This document shows, piece after piece, positions 8,606-16,924 of a stretch of 64,000 nt of DNA; positions within the stretch are counted from its first letter, which is position 1, and each line of letters begins with the position of its first letter. Source of the stretch: Jannaschia seohaensis (lineage in GTDB: Bacteria > Pseudomonadota > Alphaproteobacteria > Rhodobacterales > Rhodobacteraceae). Below the pieces are notes generated by a model that was given only the letters and a program-made list of their open reading frames with translations, was not told the DNA's origin and did no database searches. The stretch spans positions 1 to 64,000 of the forward strand of contig NZ_UETC01000006.1 of the NCBI RefSeq assembly GCF_900116765.1, written 5' to 3'. The position numbers and the translations under genes are program-made.

Positions 8606-8632
8606 GGGCGGCAGATAGGGCGGGACCGCCCC

Positions 8633-9094
8633 CTAATCCAGCCGCCCGCGCAGGGCCAGATAGGCCGCCGCCGTCGCCGCGTTGGCGAGGTTGAGCGAGC
8701 GGATATGCGGCGAACGCATCGGCAGGCGCAGGGTGCGGCGCCCCGCCAGAACCTCCGGGGGCAGGCCCGTCGTCTCGCGTCCGAAGACCAGATGAACATC
8801 GGCGGGATAGTCGGCGTCATAGGCGCTCTCGGCGCCGAACTCCTCCAGCAGGAACAGCGACTCGGGCCGGGGCGCGCGGCGGGCGAGAAAATCGTCCCAA
8901 TCGTCGAATTCATGCAGGCGCACATGCTTCCAGTAATCGAGCCCCGCCCGCCGCACCGTCTTGTCCGACAGCTCGAACCCGTAGGGCCGGATCAGGCACA
9001 GATCGAGATCGAGCGCCACGCAGGTGCGCCCGATCGTGCCGGTATTGCCCGGGATCTCGGGCTGATAGAGGACGAGCGCCGGACCGGGGGTCAC
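8633..9094 (-). CDS. trmL: tRNA (cytidine(34)-2'-O)-methyltransferase TrmL (SpoU family)
   Basis: At 153 residues this matches the minimal SPOUT enzyme TrmL, which methylates the wobble 2'-O of some leucine tRNAs. Visible family motifs are YQPEIPGNTGTIGRTC at the N-terminus, LVFGRETTGLP in the middle and the knot-forming SLNLANAATAAAYLALR at the C-terminus. The start codon overlaps the stop of the upstream carboxypeptidase gene by four bases, so the two genes are co-transcribed although not functionally related. Confidence 0.92.
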   Translation of the reverse strand: MTPGPALVLYQPEIPGNTGTIGRTCVALDLDLCLIRPYGFELSDKTVRRAGLDYWKHVRLHEFDDWDDFLARRAPRPESLFLLEEFGAESAYDADYPADVHLVFGRETTGLPPEVLAGRRTLRLPMRSPHIRSLNLANAATAAAYLALRGRLD

Positions 9095-10545
9095 GCGTGG
9101 ACCCGCTCCCAGCGCTCGATCAGGTCGAATTGCAGGCTCCGCGCCCGCCGCGCCCAGTCGCGCCCGCCCGGCGGCCGCTCCCGCTCCGCCAGGGACAGGC
9201 CGTTCCGGCGGTCGAGATCGGCGCAGAAGGTCGCGAAGGCCAGCGGCCGCCCCGAGCGCGCGTTGAAATAGCCGCCCAGCCCCGAAACGAAGTTGAGCGT
9301 GCCGGTCTTGGCCTGCACCGGGATGCGCGCGTCGCCCTCGATGACCATCTCCTTGAGAATGGGGCGCAGGCGGGCCATCGCGCCGCGGGCGGTCAGCATC
9401 GTGACCATGTCGGCGGCCGAGATGCGCGTGGTCGCGTTCAGCCCCGAATGGTCGTCGAAATCGGCCCGCCGCGTCCGGGCACGCTCCGCCAGCCAGGCCG
9501 ACATCACATCCGCCGAAGCATCGAGCGTGGGGGGCCGGATCCCGCGATCCACCGTCGCGGTGAGGCCCAGCACCTCCGCCGTGAGATTGTTCGAATAGCG
9601 CAGCATGGAGCGGGCGACCCGCGTCAGCTCCGCCCCCTGCTCGCGCGCGAGGACGGTGCCCGCCGGCGCCGTCGCCACCCGCCCCGCGGCGGGCGCGCTG
9701 ATCCCGTTGGCCCGCAGCATCGAGCGCAGCACGTCGCCCGCATAGACCGCCGGATTGCGCACCGGCAGCCAGCGCGAGCCGTTCGAGCCCAGCTGTCCCC
9801 GCGCCACCGTCCAGCTGTCGACCGCGCCCTCCCGCGCATAGGTGTAGACCGGCAAGGAGCGGTCGGCGACACGGATGCGGGAGCTCGACACGTCCGGGCG
9901 GAATCGATTGGTTCGGGCATCGAGCGAGGTGGCATAGCCGCTGCCATTGCGCTTCCAGCCGAAATGGACGCGATTGAAGTTCACGTTTACGGCGCCCACG
10001 GCGGGGTTGTAGCTCACGTGATCCGGCTGCGTGCGATCGATCCGCGCAAAGCTAGGCAGCGCGCCGTCGGCCACCAAGAGCCGCCCGCCCACCTCCGTGA
10101 GGCCCGCCGCGCGCGCGCCGGCGGCAAGCGCGTTCAGCCCATCGGTGTCGAGCGCCGGATCGCCCCCGCCCACCAGCACAAGATCGCCGTTCAGCCGCCC
10201 GCCCCGGATCGGCCCCGTCGCCACCAGCCGCGTCTCGAACCGGTGGCCCGCGCCCAGCGTCTCCAGTGCGTAGAGCGCCGTGACCGCCTTGGCGACCGAG
10301 GCGGGGGGCTGGGGACGGATCGGGTTCAGCACCTCCAGCACCTCGCCGGTATTGGCATCTGCGACCGCGAAGCCGACCTTGCCGACCAGCCCCGCTTCGG
10401 CCACCAGGGCCACCGCCTCGGGCGCCGAGCGGGCCAGAATGTCATTGGGCCGCGGGGCCACGCGCATCGAACGCTCGGGGGCGTTGGCACAAGCGGGGAG
10501 CGCGGCCAGAGCAGCCCCCGTGACCAGGAAGGATCGCCTCAGCAT
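9091..10545 (-). CDS. dacB: D-alanyl-D-alanine carboxypeptidase/endopeptidase (PBP4, DacB family)
   Basis: This 484-residue periplasmic serine peptidase cuts peptidoglycan peptides. The three penicillin-binding motifs are present: SVAK (Ser83, Lys86), SNN near residue 317 and KTG near residue 409. The long insertion between the first two motifs is typical of PBP4. The N-terminus is twin-arginine-like (RRSFLVTGAALAALPACA), so export by Tat or as a lipoprotein at Cys19 is possible. The 3' end overlaps trmL by four bases. The divergent neighbour is the DMT transporter gene. Confidence 0.9.
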   Translation of the reverse strand: MLRRSFLVTGAALAALPACANAPERSMRVAPRPNDILARSAPEAVALVAEAGLVGKVGFAVADANTGEVLEVLNPIRPQPPASVAKAVTALYALETLGAGHRFETRLVATGPIRGGRLNGDLVLVGGGDPALDTDGLNALAAGARAAGLTEVGGRLLVADGALPSFARIDRTQPDHVSYNPAVGAVNVNFNRVHFGWKRNGSGYATSLDARTNRFRPDVSSSRIRVADRSLPVYTYAREGAVDSWTVARGQLGSNGSRWLPVRNPAVYAGDVLRSMLRANGISAPAAGRVATAPAGTVLAREQGAELTRVARSMLRYSNNLTAEVLGLTATVDRGIRPPTLDASADVMSAWLAERARTRRADFDDHSGLNATTRISAADMVTMLTARGAMARLRPILKEMVIEGDARIPVQAKTGTLNFVSGLGGYFNARSGRPLAFATFCADLDRRNGLSLAERERPPGGRDWARRARSLQFDLIERWERVHA

Positions 10546-10649
10546 GTCGGACCTCGTTCCGTCATCGCTCCGTCCCTTGATGCCTGCCGCGGCGAGCGAA
10601 GAAAAGCCCGCTCTGGGCGGCCCGCCGCCGGGGTGATAGCGGCTCTGGC

Positions 10650-11489
10650 ATGAACCGCGGATTACTCCTCTCGGTCGCGCTGATGTTCGTCGCCATGTCG
10701 CTGATCCCCATGGGGGACACGGCGGCCAAGCTGCTGACGACCGAGCATGGCGTGGCGCCGTTCTTCGTGGCCTTCAGCCGGTTTGGCGTGGGGGCGCTGA
10801 TGATCCTGGCCTTCGCGGGGTTTCGTGTCGAGTGGCGGCTCTATCGCGACTGGCGCGTCTGGCTCCGGGCCGGGTTCGTCGCGGGCGGCATCGCCTGCAT
10901 GGTCACGGCGCTGCGGACCGAGCCCATGGCCACCGTCTTCGGCGCCTTCTTCGTCGGTCCGATCTTCAGCTATGTCCTGTCGGTGCTGCTGCTCGGGGAG
11001 CGGGTGACGCGCTTTCAGACGGTGTTTCTGATGGCCGGGTTCGGGGGCGTCCTGCTGGTCGTGCAGCCCGGGACGGGGGGCGTGGGCCTGTGGATCGCGG
11101 TGCTGGCCGGGCTGTTCTACGGCAGCTACCTGACCATGTCGCGCTACCTGTCGGACCTGGCCCCGCCGCGGCAGCTGATGTTGACCCAGACGGCGCTCGG
11201 CACGCTGCTACTGGCGCCGCTGGGCGCCTGGCAGGTGCCGGAGTTCCACGCGACGGTCACGGCGCTGGTGATCTTTTCGGGCGTGGCCTCGGCCTCGGGC
11301 AACTTGCTCCTGGTAGTAGCCTACCGGCGGGCGGATGCGACCGTGCTGGCCCCGTTCGTCTATTTCCAGCTGATCTCCGCCACAATGCTGGGCTGGACCG
11401 TCTTCGGGACATTCCCGAACCCACTGGCCCTGACCGGCCTCGCGATCCTGATGGCCGCGGGCATCGGCACGGTCCTGCTGAAGCGCTGA
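10650..11489 (+). CDS. DMT-superfamily exporter (two EamA domains)
   Basis: At 279 residues with about ten hydrophobic helices in two homologous halves, this is a standard EamA-type drug/metabolite transporter. The first half carries MGDTAAKLLTTEHG and SYVLSVLLLGERVTRFQ; the second carries PFVYFQLISATMLGWTVFG. Such proteins export amino acids, nucleosides or other small metabolites, and the substrate cannot be read from sequence. The gene is monocistronic and converges on nadD with a 14-bp gap. Confidence 0.88.
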   Translation: MNRGLLLSVALMFVAMSLIPMGDTAAKLLTTEHGVAPFFVAFSRFGVGALMILAFAGFRVEWRLYRDWRVWLRAGFVAGGIACMVTALRTEPMATVFGAFFVGPIFSYVLSVLLLGERVTRFQTVFLMAGFGGVLLVVQPGTGGVGLWIAVLAGLFYGSYLTMSRYLSDLAPPRQLMLTQTALGTLLLAPLGAWQVPEFHATVTALVIFSGVASASGNLLLVVAYRRADATVLAPFVYFQLISATMLGWTVFGTFPNPLALTGLAILMAAGIGTVLLKR

Positions 11490-11503
11490 GCCGAGGGGCC
11501 ATC

Positions 11504-12127
11504 CTACCCCCAACCGCCCCCCGCTCGGATCGCCGTCGAGGACGCCCCATGCATGGGCACATTGACGAAAGCCCAAGCCGGCGGGCGCATCCGCCCCAGG
11601 CGATGCGCCTCGGCGGCGGGCACCCGATCCTGGCGATAGACACGAGCGGCACGGGACATGCGCGCGGCGATCCGGTCACCCGGACGCGCCAGGACACCGA
11701 CCGGCACCGCCTCCATGATGCTACGCCAATCCTCCCAGCGATGCAGCTGCGCAAGATTGTCGGCCCCCATCAGCCAGACGAAATGCACGCCCGGATAATG
11801 CCGCCTGAGCGCGCGGATCGTCTGCGCGGTATAACGCAGGCCCAACTGGGCCTCGATATCGGTGACCGCCACGCGCGGGTGGCGCATCGTCTCGCGCGCG
11901 CGCTCCAACCGCCGGTCCAGCGGCGCGGGGCCGCGCGCCTTCAGCGGATTGCCGGGCGAGACCAGCCACCACACCCGGTCAAGCCCGAAGCGGCGCAGCG
12001 CCTCGCGGGTGATGTGGACATGGCCCGCATGGGCCGGGTCGAAAGACCCGCCGAGCAGGCCCACCACCTGCCCCGGCACCGCGAGTGGAAAGCCCTGGCG
12101 CATCGCGTGCAGCCATCGCCCGAGCAT
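11504..12127 (-). CDS. nadD: nicotinate-nucleotide adenylyltransferase
   Basis: NadD makes deamido-NAD from nicotinate mononucleotide and ATP. The adenylyltransferase signature [14 protein letters not shown] lies near residue 25, followed by LMGADN and a C-terminal SSTAIR (ISTTxxR-like) motif. Length is 207 residues from ATG 12127; the ATG at 12103 (MRQGFPL) is an equally good start and closer to family N-termini, since neither has a clear ribosome binding site. It is convergent with the DMT gene. A copy of the dispersed 29-bp repeat lies about 75-100 bp upstream. Confidence 0.92.
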   Translation of the reverse strand: MLGRWLHAMRQGFPLAVPGQVVGLLGGSFDPAHAGHVHITREALRRFGLDRVWWLVSPGNPLKARGPAPLDRRLERARETMRHPRVAVTDIEAQLGLRYTAQTIRALRRHYPGVHFVWLMGADNLAQLHRWEDWRSIMEAVPVGVLARPGDRIAARMSRAARVYRQDRVPAAEAHRLGRMRPPAWAFVNVPMHGASSTAIRAGGGWG

Positions 12128-12203
12128 CGCGCCGGCGCAAGCCCCGGCTGGACGCCGCCCGCCCCCGCGCCTATGACCTCCAGACGCCTGAAGACGCGGC
12201 CCT

Positions 12204-12250
12204 CCCTTCTTCTGGCCGGAAATACTCCGGGGTCCGGGGCAGAGCCCCGG
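12204..12250 (+). repeat. dispersed intergenic repeat, copy A, with adjacent hairpin
   Basis: The 29-bp core at 12204-12232 starts CCCTTCTTCTGGCCGG and ends AATACTCCGGGG. The same core occurs at 43101-43129 (identical, opposite strand) and 45865-45893 (one mismatch, opposite strand). Here it is followed by a perfect hairpin, CCGGGGC-AGA-GCCCCGG at 12234-12250. It lies between the divergent nadD and TetR genes. Confidence 0.8.
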
Positions 12251-12321
12251 CGCGCTCGGACAGCGCCACCGCTGGGGGTGTCGGCCGACGGCCGCCGCCC
12301 TCCCTCGTCAGGAGCCTGCCC

Positions 12322-12942
12322 ATGACCGGGTCCGAGACCCGCCCCGCCACCGCCGACCGGCGCGCCGCCCTGCGGGCCCGCCTGATCGAATTGGCCACGG
12401 CCCGCATCGCCGCCGAGGGGCTGGGCGCGCTCAAGGCGCGGAGCCTGGCGGCCGAGGCGGGCTGTTCGGTCGGGGCGATCTACAACGTCTTCGGCGATCT
12501 CGACGACCTGGTGCTGGCCGTGAACGGCGAGACCTTCCGCGCGCTGGGCGCCCAGGTCACCGCCGCCGTCGCCAAGCACGCCGAGGCCGATCCGGCCGAA
12601 CGCATGATCGTCATGTCGGAAGCCTATCTCGCCTACGCCACCGAGAACCCGCTTCTGTGGCGCGCGCTCTTCGACGTGAACATGCGCGTGGATGGCGACG
12701 TTCCCGAGTGGTATCTCGCCGCGCTCGACCGGCTGCTGGCGATCATCGACGCGCCGCTGGCCGAAGTCTTCCCCGACCTCCCGCCCGAGGAAATCCGGGT
12801 CCGCACCCGCGCGCTCTTCTCCTCGATCCACGGCATCACGCTCCTGGGACTGGAGCGGCGCATCTCGGCCGTGGGGCAGGACCGGCTGTCGGACATGATC
12901 CGCTACATCATCACCTCGGCGACGCGACCCGGCGCCACCTGA
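12322..12942 (+). CDS. TetR-family transcriptional regulator
   Basis: Translation from ATG 12322 gives 206 residues, with AGGAG eight bases upstream; the frame is open further upstream but that part includes the intergenic repeat. Residues about 12-60 form the TetR DNA-binding domain (LAAEAGCSVGAIYNVFGD), and the rest is a helical ligand-binding domain of the TetR_C type. The stop codon is embedded in the first of two TGAAC-N3-GTTCA palindromes that flank the promoter of the next gene. It probably represses that YiaA/B-like gene; the ligand is unknown. Confidence 0.88.
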   Translation: MTGSETRPATADRRAALRARLIELATARIAAEGLGALKARSLAAEAGCSVGAIYNVFGDLDDLVLAVNGETFRALGAQVTAAVAKHAEADPAERMIVMSEAYLAYATENPLLWRALFDVNMRVDGDVPEWYLAALDRLLAIIDAPLAEVFPDLPPEEIRVRTRALFSSIHGITLLGLERRISAVGQDRLSDMIRYIITSATRPGAT

Positions 12943-12952
12943 ACGACGTTCA
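12940..12952. promoter_or_regulatory. palindromic operator candidate O1
   Basis: TGAACGACGTTCA is a perfect 6-1-6 palindrome that includes the TetR gene's stop codon and is followed by seven T. It shares TGAAC-N3-GTTCA with the second palindrome at 12997-13011. As RNA its 5-bp stem plus T-run could also act as a weak terminator. Confidence 0.55.
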
Positions 12953-12961
12953 TTTTTTTGC

Positions 12962-12990
12962 TTGACCGACTCGAGCGCCTCCCGCATACC
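12962..12990 (+). promoter_or_regulatory. candidate sigma-70-type promoter of the YiaA/B-like gene
   Basis: TTGACC at 12962-12967 and CATACC at 12985-12990 are separated by 17 bp. The -10 element is weak (3 of 6). The two palindromes lie just before and just after this pair, the arrangement expected for repression. Confidence 0.4.
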
Positions 12991-12996
12991 TATTTC

Positions 12997-13011
12997 ATGA
13001 ACATTGTTCAT
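12997..13011. promoter_or_regulatory. palindromic operator candidate O2
   Basis: ATGAACATTGTTCAT is a perfect 7-1-7 palindrome located where transcription of the YiaA/B-like gene would begin, 26 bp before its ATG. It is the stronger of two related sites and is the likely target of the TetR protein encoded upstream. Confidence 0.6.
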
Positions 13012-13037
13012 AATGTGAAACGCAAAGGGACCCGACC

Positions 13038-13310
13038 ATGACCCGCACCGACGACACCCGCCTCATCACCTCGCTGAACTTCTTCGGCGTGCTCCTTGCC
13101 TATGTCATGCTGGGCGCCTCGCTCTGGCTGTCGGTCGATGTGCCGCTGGCGACCAAGGGCTATTGGGCCATCGCCGTTCTGATGCTGACGATCAGCCTGG
13201 TGAATTTCGTCAAGTATCGCTTCGACGCCCGCCTCGCCGCCGACCGCGACCCGAAGCCCGAGCCCCGCACCCCGCGCCTGGCCCAGACCGGCGCCGACAA
13301 GGCGGCCTGA
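13038..13310 (+). CDS. YiaA/YiaB-like two-helix inner-membrane protein
   Basis: The 90-residue protein has two membrane helices (residues about 10-30 and 38-58) joined by a short loop, DVPLATKGYWA, which matches the lPvd-KGY pattern of the YiaAB two-helix domain. A charged C-terminal tail follows. The family has no established function. The gene directly follows a TetR regulator and its probable operators and ends before a strong hairpin at 13337, so it looks like a self-contained regulator/target pair. Confidence 0.75.
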   Translation: MTRTDDTRLITSLNFFGVLLAYVMLGASLWLSVDVPLATKGYWAIAVLMLTISLVNFVKYRFDARLAADRDPKPEPRTPRLAQTGADKAA

Positions 13311-13336
13311 CCCGCCACGACGAAATCCAAGCCGGA

Positions 13337-13358
13337 GGGGGCGGGCCACGCCCCCTTT
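13337..13358 (+). terminator. intrinsic terminator after the YiaA/B-like gene
   Basis: GGGGGCG at 13337-13343 pairs with CGCCCCC at 13349-13355 around GGCCA, followed by TTT. It lies 27 bp after the stop and separates the TetR/YiaA unit from ettA. Confidence 0.65.
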
Positions 13359-13409
13359 CGCCTGTCCGGACCCCGCGCTAAGGGACGCCCAAACCGCGCG
13401 GAGGACGAC

Positions 13410-15065
13410 ATGGCGAGCTATCAATACGTCTACCACATGGACGGGGTGTCCAAGACCTATGGCGGCGGCAAGAAGGTCTTCGAGAACATCCGGCTGAGCT
13501 TTCTGCCCGGCGTCAAGATCGGCGTCGTCGGCGTCAACGGCACCGGCAAATCGACCCTGATGCGGATCATGGCCGGCCAGGACAAGGATTTCTCCGGCGA
13601 GGCCTGGGCCGCCGAAGGCGCCAAGGTCGGCTACCTCCCGCAGGAACCGGTGCTCGACGACTCGCTCACTGTGCGCGAGAACGTCATGCTCGGCGTTGCC
13701 GAAAAGAAGGCCAAGCTCGACCGCTTCAACGAGCTGGCGATGAACTACTCGGACGAGACGGCCGACGAGATGGCCGCGCTCCAGGACGAGATCGACAGCC
13801 AGGGGCTGTGGGATCTCGACGCGCAGATCGACATCGCCATGGAGGCGCTGCGCTGCCCGCCCGACGACGCCAACCCCGCCGACCTCTCGGGCGGCGAGCG
13901 CCGCCGCGTCGCGCTCTGCAAGCTGCTGCTGGAAGCGCCCGACATGCTGCTGCTCGACGAGCCGACGAACCACCTGGACGCCGAGACCATCGCCTGGCTC
14001 CAGCGCCACCTGATCGACTACAAGGGCACCTGCCTGATCGTCACCCACGACCGTTACTTCCTGGACGATATCACCAGCTGGATCCTGGAGTTGGACCGCG
14101 GCCGCGGCGTGCCGTGGGAGGGCAACTATTCCTCCTGGCTGGAGCAGAAGGCCAAGCGGCTGGAGCAGGAAGCCAAGGAGGACAAGTCCCGCCAGAAGAC
14201 CCTGGCGCGCGAGTTGGAATGGATCCGCTCCGGCGCCAAGGCGCGGCAGGCCAAGTCCAAGGCCCGGATCAACGCCTATGAGCAGATGGCGTCGCAATCC
14301 GAGCGCGAGCGCGTCGGCAAGGCCCAGATCGTGATCCCGAACGGCCCGCGCCTCGGCTCCAAGGTGATCGAGGTGAACGGGCTCAAGAAGGCCTATGGCG
14401 ACCGGTTGCTGATCGAGGATCTGTCCTTCGCCCTGCCGCCCGGCGGCATTGTCGGTGTGATCGGCCCCAACGGCGCGGGCAAGTCGACCCTGTTCCGAAT
14501 GCTGACCGGGCAGGAGCAGCCGGACGAGGGCACGATCGAATACGGCGACACCGTCAAGCTCAGCTATGTCGACCAGTCCCGCGACGACCTGAACCCCGAC
14601 GACACCGTCTGGGAGGCGATCTCGGGCGGCGCCGAGCTGATCAAGCTGGGCGATGCCGAGGTGAACTCCCGCGCCTACTGCGGGTCGTTCAACTTCAAGG
14701 GCGGCGACCAGCAGAAGAAGGTCGGCCTGCTGTCGGGCGGGGAGCGCAACCGTGTCCACATGGCCCGTCTCCTGAAGGAGGGCGGCAACGTCCTGCTGCT
14801 CGACGAGCCGACCAACGACCTGGACGTGGAGACCCTGCGCGCCCTGGAGGACGCCATCGCCGATTTCGCGGGCTGCGCCGTGGTGATCTCCCACGACCGC
14901 TTCTTCCTCGACCGCCTCTGCACCCACATCCTCGCCTTCGAGGGCGAAGCCCATGTCGAGTGGTTCGAAGGCAATTTCGAAGCCTATGAAGAGGATAAGG
15001 CCCGGCGCCTTGGCCCCGACGCGCTGGAGCCGACACGCGTGAAATACAAGAAGTTCACGCGCTGA
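13410..15065 (+). CDS. ettA: energy-dependent translational throttle protein EttA (ABC-F)
   Basis: At 551 residues this ABC-F ATPase is close to the E. coli EttA length. It has no membrane segments and two nucleotide-binding domains. The first has GVNGTGKST near residue 42, LSGGERRR near 165 and LLLDEPTNHLD; the second has GPNGAGKST near 353, LSGGERNR and LLLDEPTNDLD. The lysine-rich linker (residues about 245-310) and the arm insertion in domain 1 fit EttA, which binds the ribosomal E site and gates the first elongation steps according to ATP/ADP state. Monocistronic. Confidence 0.93.
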   Translation: MASYQYVYHMDGVSKTYGGGKKVFENIRLSFLPGVKIGVVGVNGTGKSTLMRIMAGQDKDFSGEAWAAEGAKVGYLPQEPVLDDSLTVRENVMLGVAEKKAKLDRFNELAMNYSDETADEMAALQDEIDSQGLWDLDAQIDIAMEALRCPPDDANPADLSGGERRRVALCKLLLEAPDMLLLDEPTNHLDAETIAWLQRHLIDYKGTCLIVTHDRYFLDDITSWILELDRGRGVPWEGNYSSWLEQKAKRLEQEAKEDKSRQKTLARELEWIRSGAKARQAKSKARINAYEQMASQSERERVGKAQIVIPNGPRLGSKVIEVNGLKKAYGDRLLIEDLSFALPPGGIVGVIGPNGAGKSTLFRMLTGQEQPDEGTIEYGDTVKLSYVDQSRDDLNPDDTVWEAISGGAELIKLGDAEVNSRAYCGSFNFKGGDQQKKVGLLSGGERNRVHMARLLKEGGNVLLLDEPTNDLDVETLRALEDAIADFAGCAVVISHDRFFLDRLCTHILAFEGEAHVEWFEGNFEAYEEDKARRLGPDALEPTRVKYKKFTR

Positions 15066-15168
15066 CGCTCTGCGCCGCGCGCCCCAACGAAAGCCCGCGG
15101 CTGGCCTGGGGGCCTGCGCGGACCGTCGGGTGGGCCGCAGCTTGTCCAGAGGAGAGACCCGAGGGCGG

Positions 15169-15188
15169 CGCGGCCAGATATGGCCGCG
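15169..15188. terminator. hairpin between convergent ettA and the flagellar-end gene
   Basis: CGCGGCC at 15169-15175 and GGCCGCG at 15182-15188 flank AGATAT, directly beside the leftward gene's stop. No T-run follows. The convergent position suggests a bidirectional terminator. Confidence 0.4.
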
Positions 15189-15926
15189 TCACGCTCCTGC
15201 CGGCCCAAGCATCCGCAACGCCCGGTGCACGGCGCGGGCCTGCCCCCGGGGCAAGGCGCGCAGCGCGGCGGCCTGCTCCAGCGGGGCTTGCCCCTGGAGC
15301 GTGAGAGCGATGATCGCGGGATGCTCCGCTTCCCCCATCGCGATGCCTTGCAGCGCGAGCTTTCGCACCTGTTCCAGCGGTAACGTCACCGGAGCCACGG
15401 CCTGGCGCCGGGACCGGGTGGATACGACCAGCCTTGACGGCAACCCCTGTGGGGACGGCGCGGTCGTGGCCGGATAGGCCCAGCCTGCGCGTTCGACGGG
15501 GGGCGCTGCCACCCGCCGCTCTGACGCAGGGGCCAGCGGCGCGCGCCGCTCGGGGGGCGGCGCCTCGACGCGGGGCGGCTCCGGCGCCGACACCGCAGTC
15601 GGCTCGCGATCTGGCCTGGGATCCGGCGCGGGAGCGGGATCGGCCCTGGCATCGGACGCCTTCATGGACGCGGCCAAAGGAGCAATCCGGCTGAAGAGTG
15701 TGCGCCGCGCCGGCGCAGAAGTGGGCGTCTCCGCGGGGCCGGGAGGCGGGCGTCGCTCGACCTGAGAGATGAGATCGCGCGCCAAGCGGCGCATCTGCGC
15801 CTCGGGCACGGTGCCGGAGGCGGGCGCCCCCGCTCCCGTCTCCAGCATCGACAGGAGCGCGCGCGCCGCGTCCCGGGCACTGTCTTCGCTTGGCGTCGCC
15901 GCGGTCGCGGGCTTGGGCTTCAACAT
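15189..15926 (-). CDS. proline/alanine-rich protein of unknown function at the end of the fliF operon
   Basis: This is a 245-residue protein starting at ATG 15926 with AAGGGGA upstream. Residues about 65-165 are low-complexity Pro/Ala/Arg and probably disordered. The two ends look folded: an N-terminal helical part (DAARALLSMLE, MRRLARDLISQVE) and a C-terminal helical part (LPLEQVRKLALQGIAMGEAE, LRALPRGQARAVHRALRML). There is no signal peptide. It begins 12 bp after fliP and is the last gene of the leftward flagellar operon, so a motility role is plausible from position only. No family recognised. Confidence 0.7.
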   Translation of the reverse strand: MLKPKPATAATPSEDSARDAARALLSMLETGAGAPASGTVPEAQMRRLARDLISQVERRPPPGPAETPTSAPARRTLFSRIAPLAASMKASDARADPAPAPDPRPDREPTAVSAPEPPRVEAPPPERRAPLAPASERRVAAPPVERAGWAYPATTAPSPQGLPSRLVVSTRSRRQAVAPVTLPLEQVRKLALQGIAMGEAEHPAIIALTLQGQAPLEQAAALRALPRGQARAVHRALRMLGPAGA

Positions 15927-15938
15927 GACGTCCCCTTT

Positions 15939-16661
15939 TCAGCCGTAGGATTGAACGAGCGCGCCCGCGACCAGCGTCCAGCCGTCGACGACGACGAAGA
16001 AGGCCAGCTTGAACGGAAGCGAGACGATGGCCGGCGGCACCATCATCATGCCCATCGACATCAGGACCGCCGCCGCGACCATGTCGATGATGAGGAAGGG
16101 CATGAACACGAGAAAGCCGATCTGGAACGCGCGGCTGATCTCAGAAAGCAGGAAGGACGGCACCAGGACCGACAGGTTGTCGCCCGCCGCATCGGGCCGC
16201 AGGGCGCGCAGATGCTCCAGCGTCTCCGGGTCGACGCGCGCCGCCATGAAGCCCTGGAAAGGCGCCAGCGTCGCGGCAAAGGCCGCCTCGGGCGTGAGAT
16301 TCCCCTCGCTCAGCGGGCGCAACCCCTCCTGCCAGGCGGCGACGAAGACCGGTTCCATCACGAAATAGGTCAGGAACATCGCGAGACTGACGATCAGCAT
16401 ATTGGGCGGAGAGGCCTGCAATCCGATGGCTTGGCGCAGGATCGAGAGCACGGTGACGATGAAGGGGAAGCAGGTGACGGTGATGGCGATGCCCGGCGCG
16501 AGACTGAGCACGGTCAGCAAGGCGATCAGCTGCATGGTGCGCAGCGTCAGCGACCCCTCATCGGTGAACAGCGCCTCCAGCCCCCCCGTGTCTTGCGCAA
16601 GCGCCGCCGTGGGGATCAGCGCCAGGCCGACCGCGAGCAGCGCCCAGGACGGGCGCCGCAT
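15939..16661 (-). CDS. fliP: flagellar type III export gate protein FliP
   Basis: FliP forms the core of the export gate with FliQ and FliR. The 240-residue sequence has a cleavable signal peptide (LLAVGLALIPTAALAQ) and four helices, with the conserved stretches FIVTVLSILRQAIGLQASPP and FQIGFLVFMPFLIIDMVAAA plus a C-terminal GMMMVPPAIVSLPFKLAFF. Its ATG overlaps the fliN stop by one base (TGATG at 16661). fliQ is not in this window, and fliR is in the divergent operon. Confidence 0.95.
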   Translation of the reverse strand: MRRPSWALLAVGLALIPTAALAQDTGGLEALFTDEGSLTLRTMQLIALLTVLSLAPGIAITVTCFPFIVTVLSILRQAIGLQASPPNMLIVSLAMFLTYFVMEPVFVAAWQEGLRPLSEGNLTPEAAFAATLAPFQGFMAARVDPETLEHLRALRPDAAGDNLSVLVPSFLLSEISRAFQIGFLVFMPFLIIDMVAAAVLMSMGMMMVPPAIVSLPFKLAFFVVVDGWTLVAGALVQSYG

Positions 16662-16924
16662 CAGGTGCCGCCTTCCGGGTCGATGACCTCGGTCAGGCGG
16701 ACAGCCAGGCGATCCGCCTCACCCTCCACCTCCTGGAGGTGACCTCGCGCGATCAGGCGGTCGCCCGCATAGAGTTCCACCGGGTCGTCCACGCCACGAT
16801 CCAGCGGCAGAACCGCATCGCGCTTGAGCGACAGAAGCTCGGAGACGGTGGGGTGGGCGCGCCCGACCGAGATGGTGATCTCGACAGGGACACGGGAGAG
16901 GGCATTGGTGGCGGCGTCAGTCAT
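16661..16924 (-). CDS. fliN: flagellar motor switch/C-ring protein FliN
   Basis: At 87 residues this is a minimal FliN, little more than the SpoA domain: VEITISVGRAHPTVSELLSL, then DDPVELYAGDRLIARGHLQ and a C-terminal VRLTEV. Many FliN proteins have an extra N-terminal 40-50 residues that are absent here. It should form the base of the C-ring with FliM and help dock FliH at the export apparatus. It overlaps fliH by 8 bp and fliP by 1 bp. Confidence 0.9.
   Translation of the reverse strand: MTDAATNALSRVPVEITISVGRAHPTVSELLSLKRDAVLPLDRGVDDPVELYAGDRLIARGHLQEVEGEADRLAVRLTEVIDPEGGT

Noticed and set aside
12085-12321. N-terminal extension of the TetR protein from ATG 12085
   Set aside because: This part is translated from the nadD start region and the intergenic repeat; ATG 12322 has a good ribosome binding site and TetR-like length.
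13008-14954. 648-residue leftward frame opposite ettA
   Set aside because: Antisense shadow of ettA; the sense strand carries two complete ABC cassettes.
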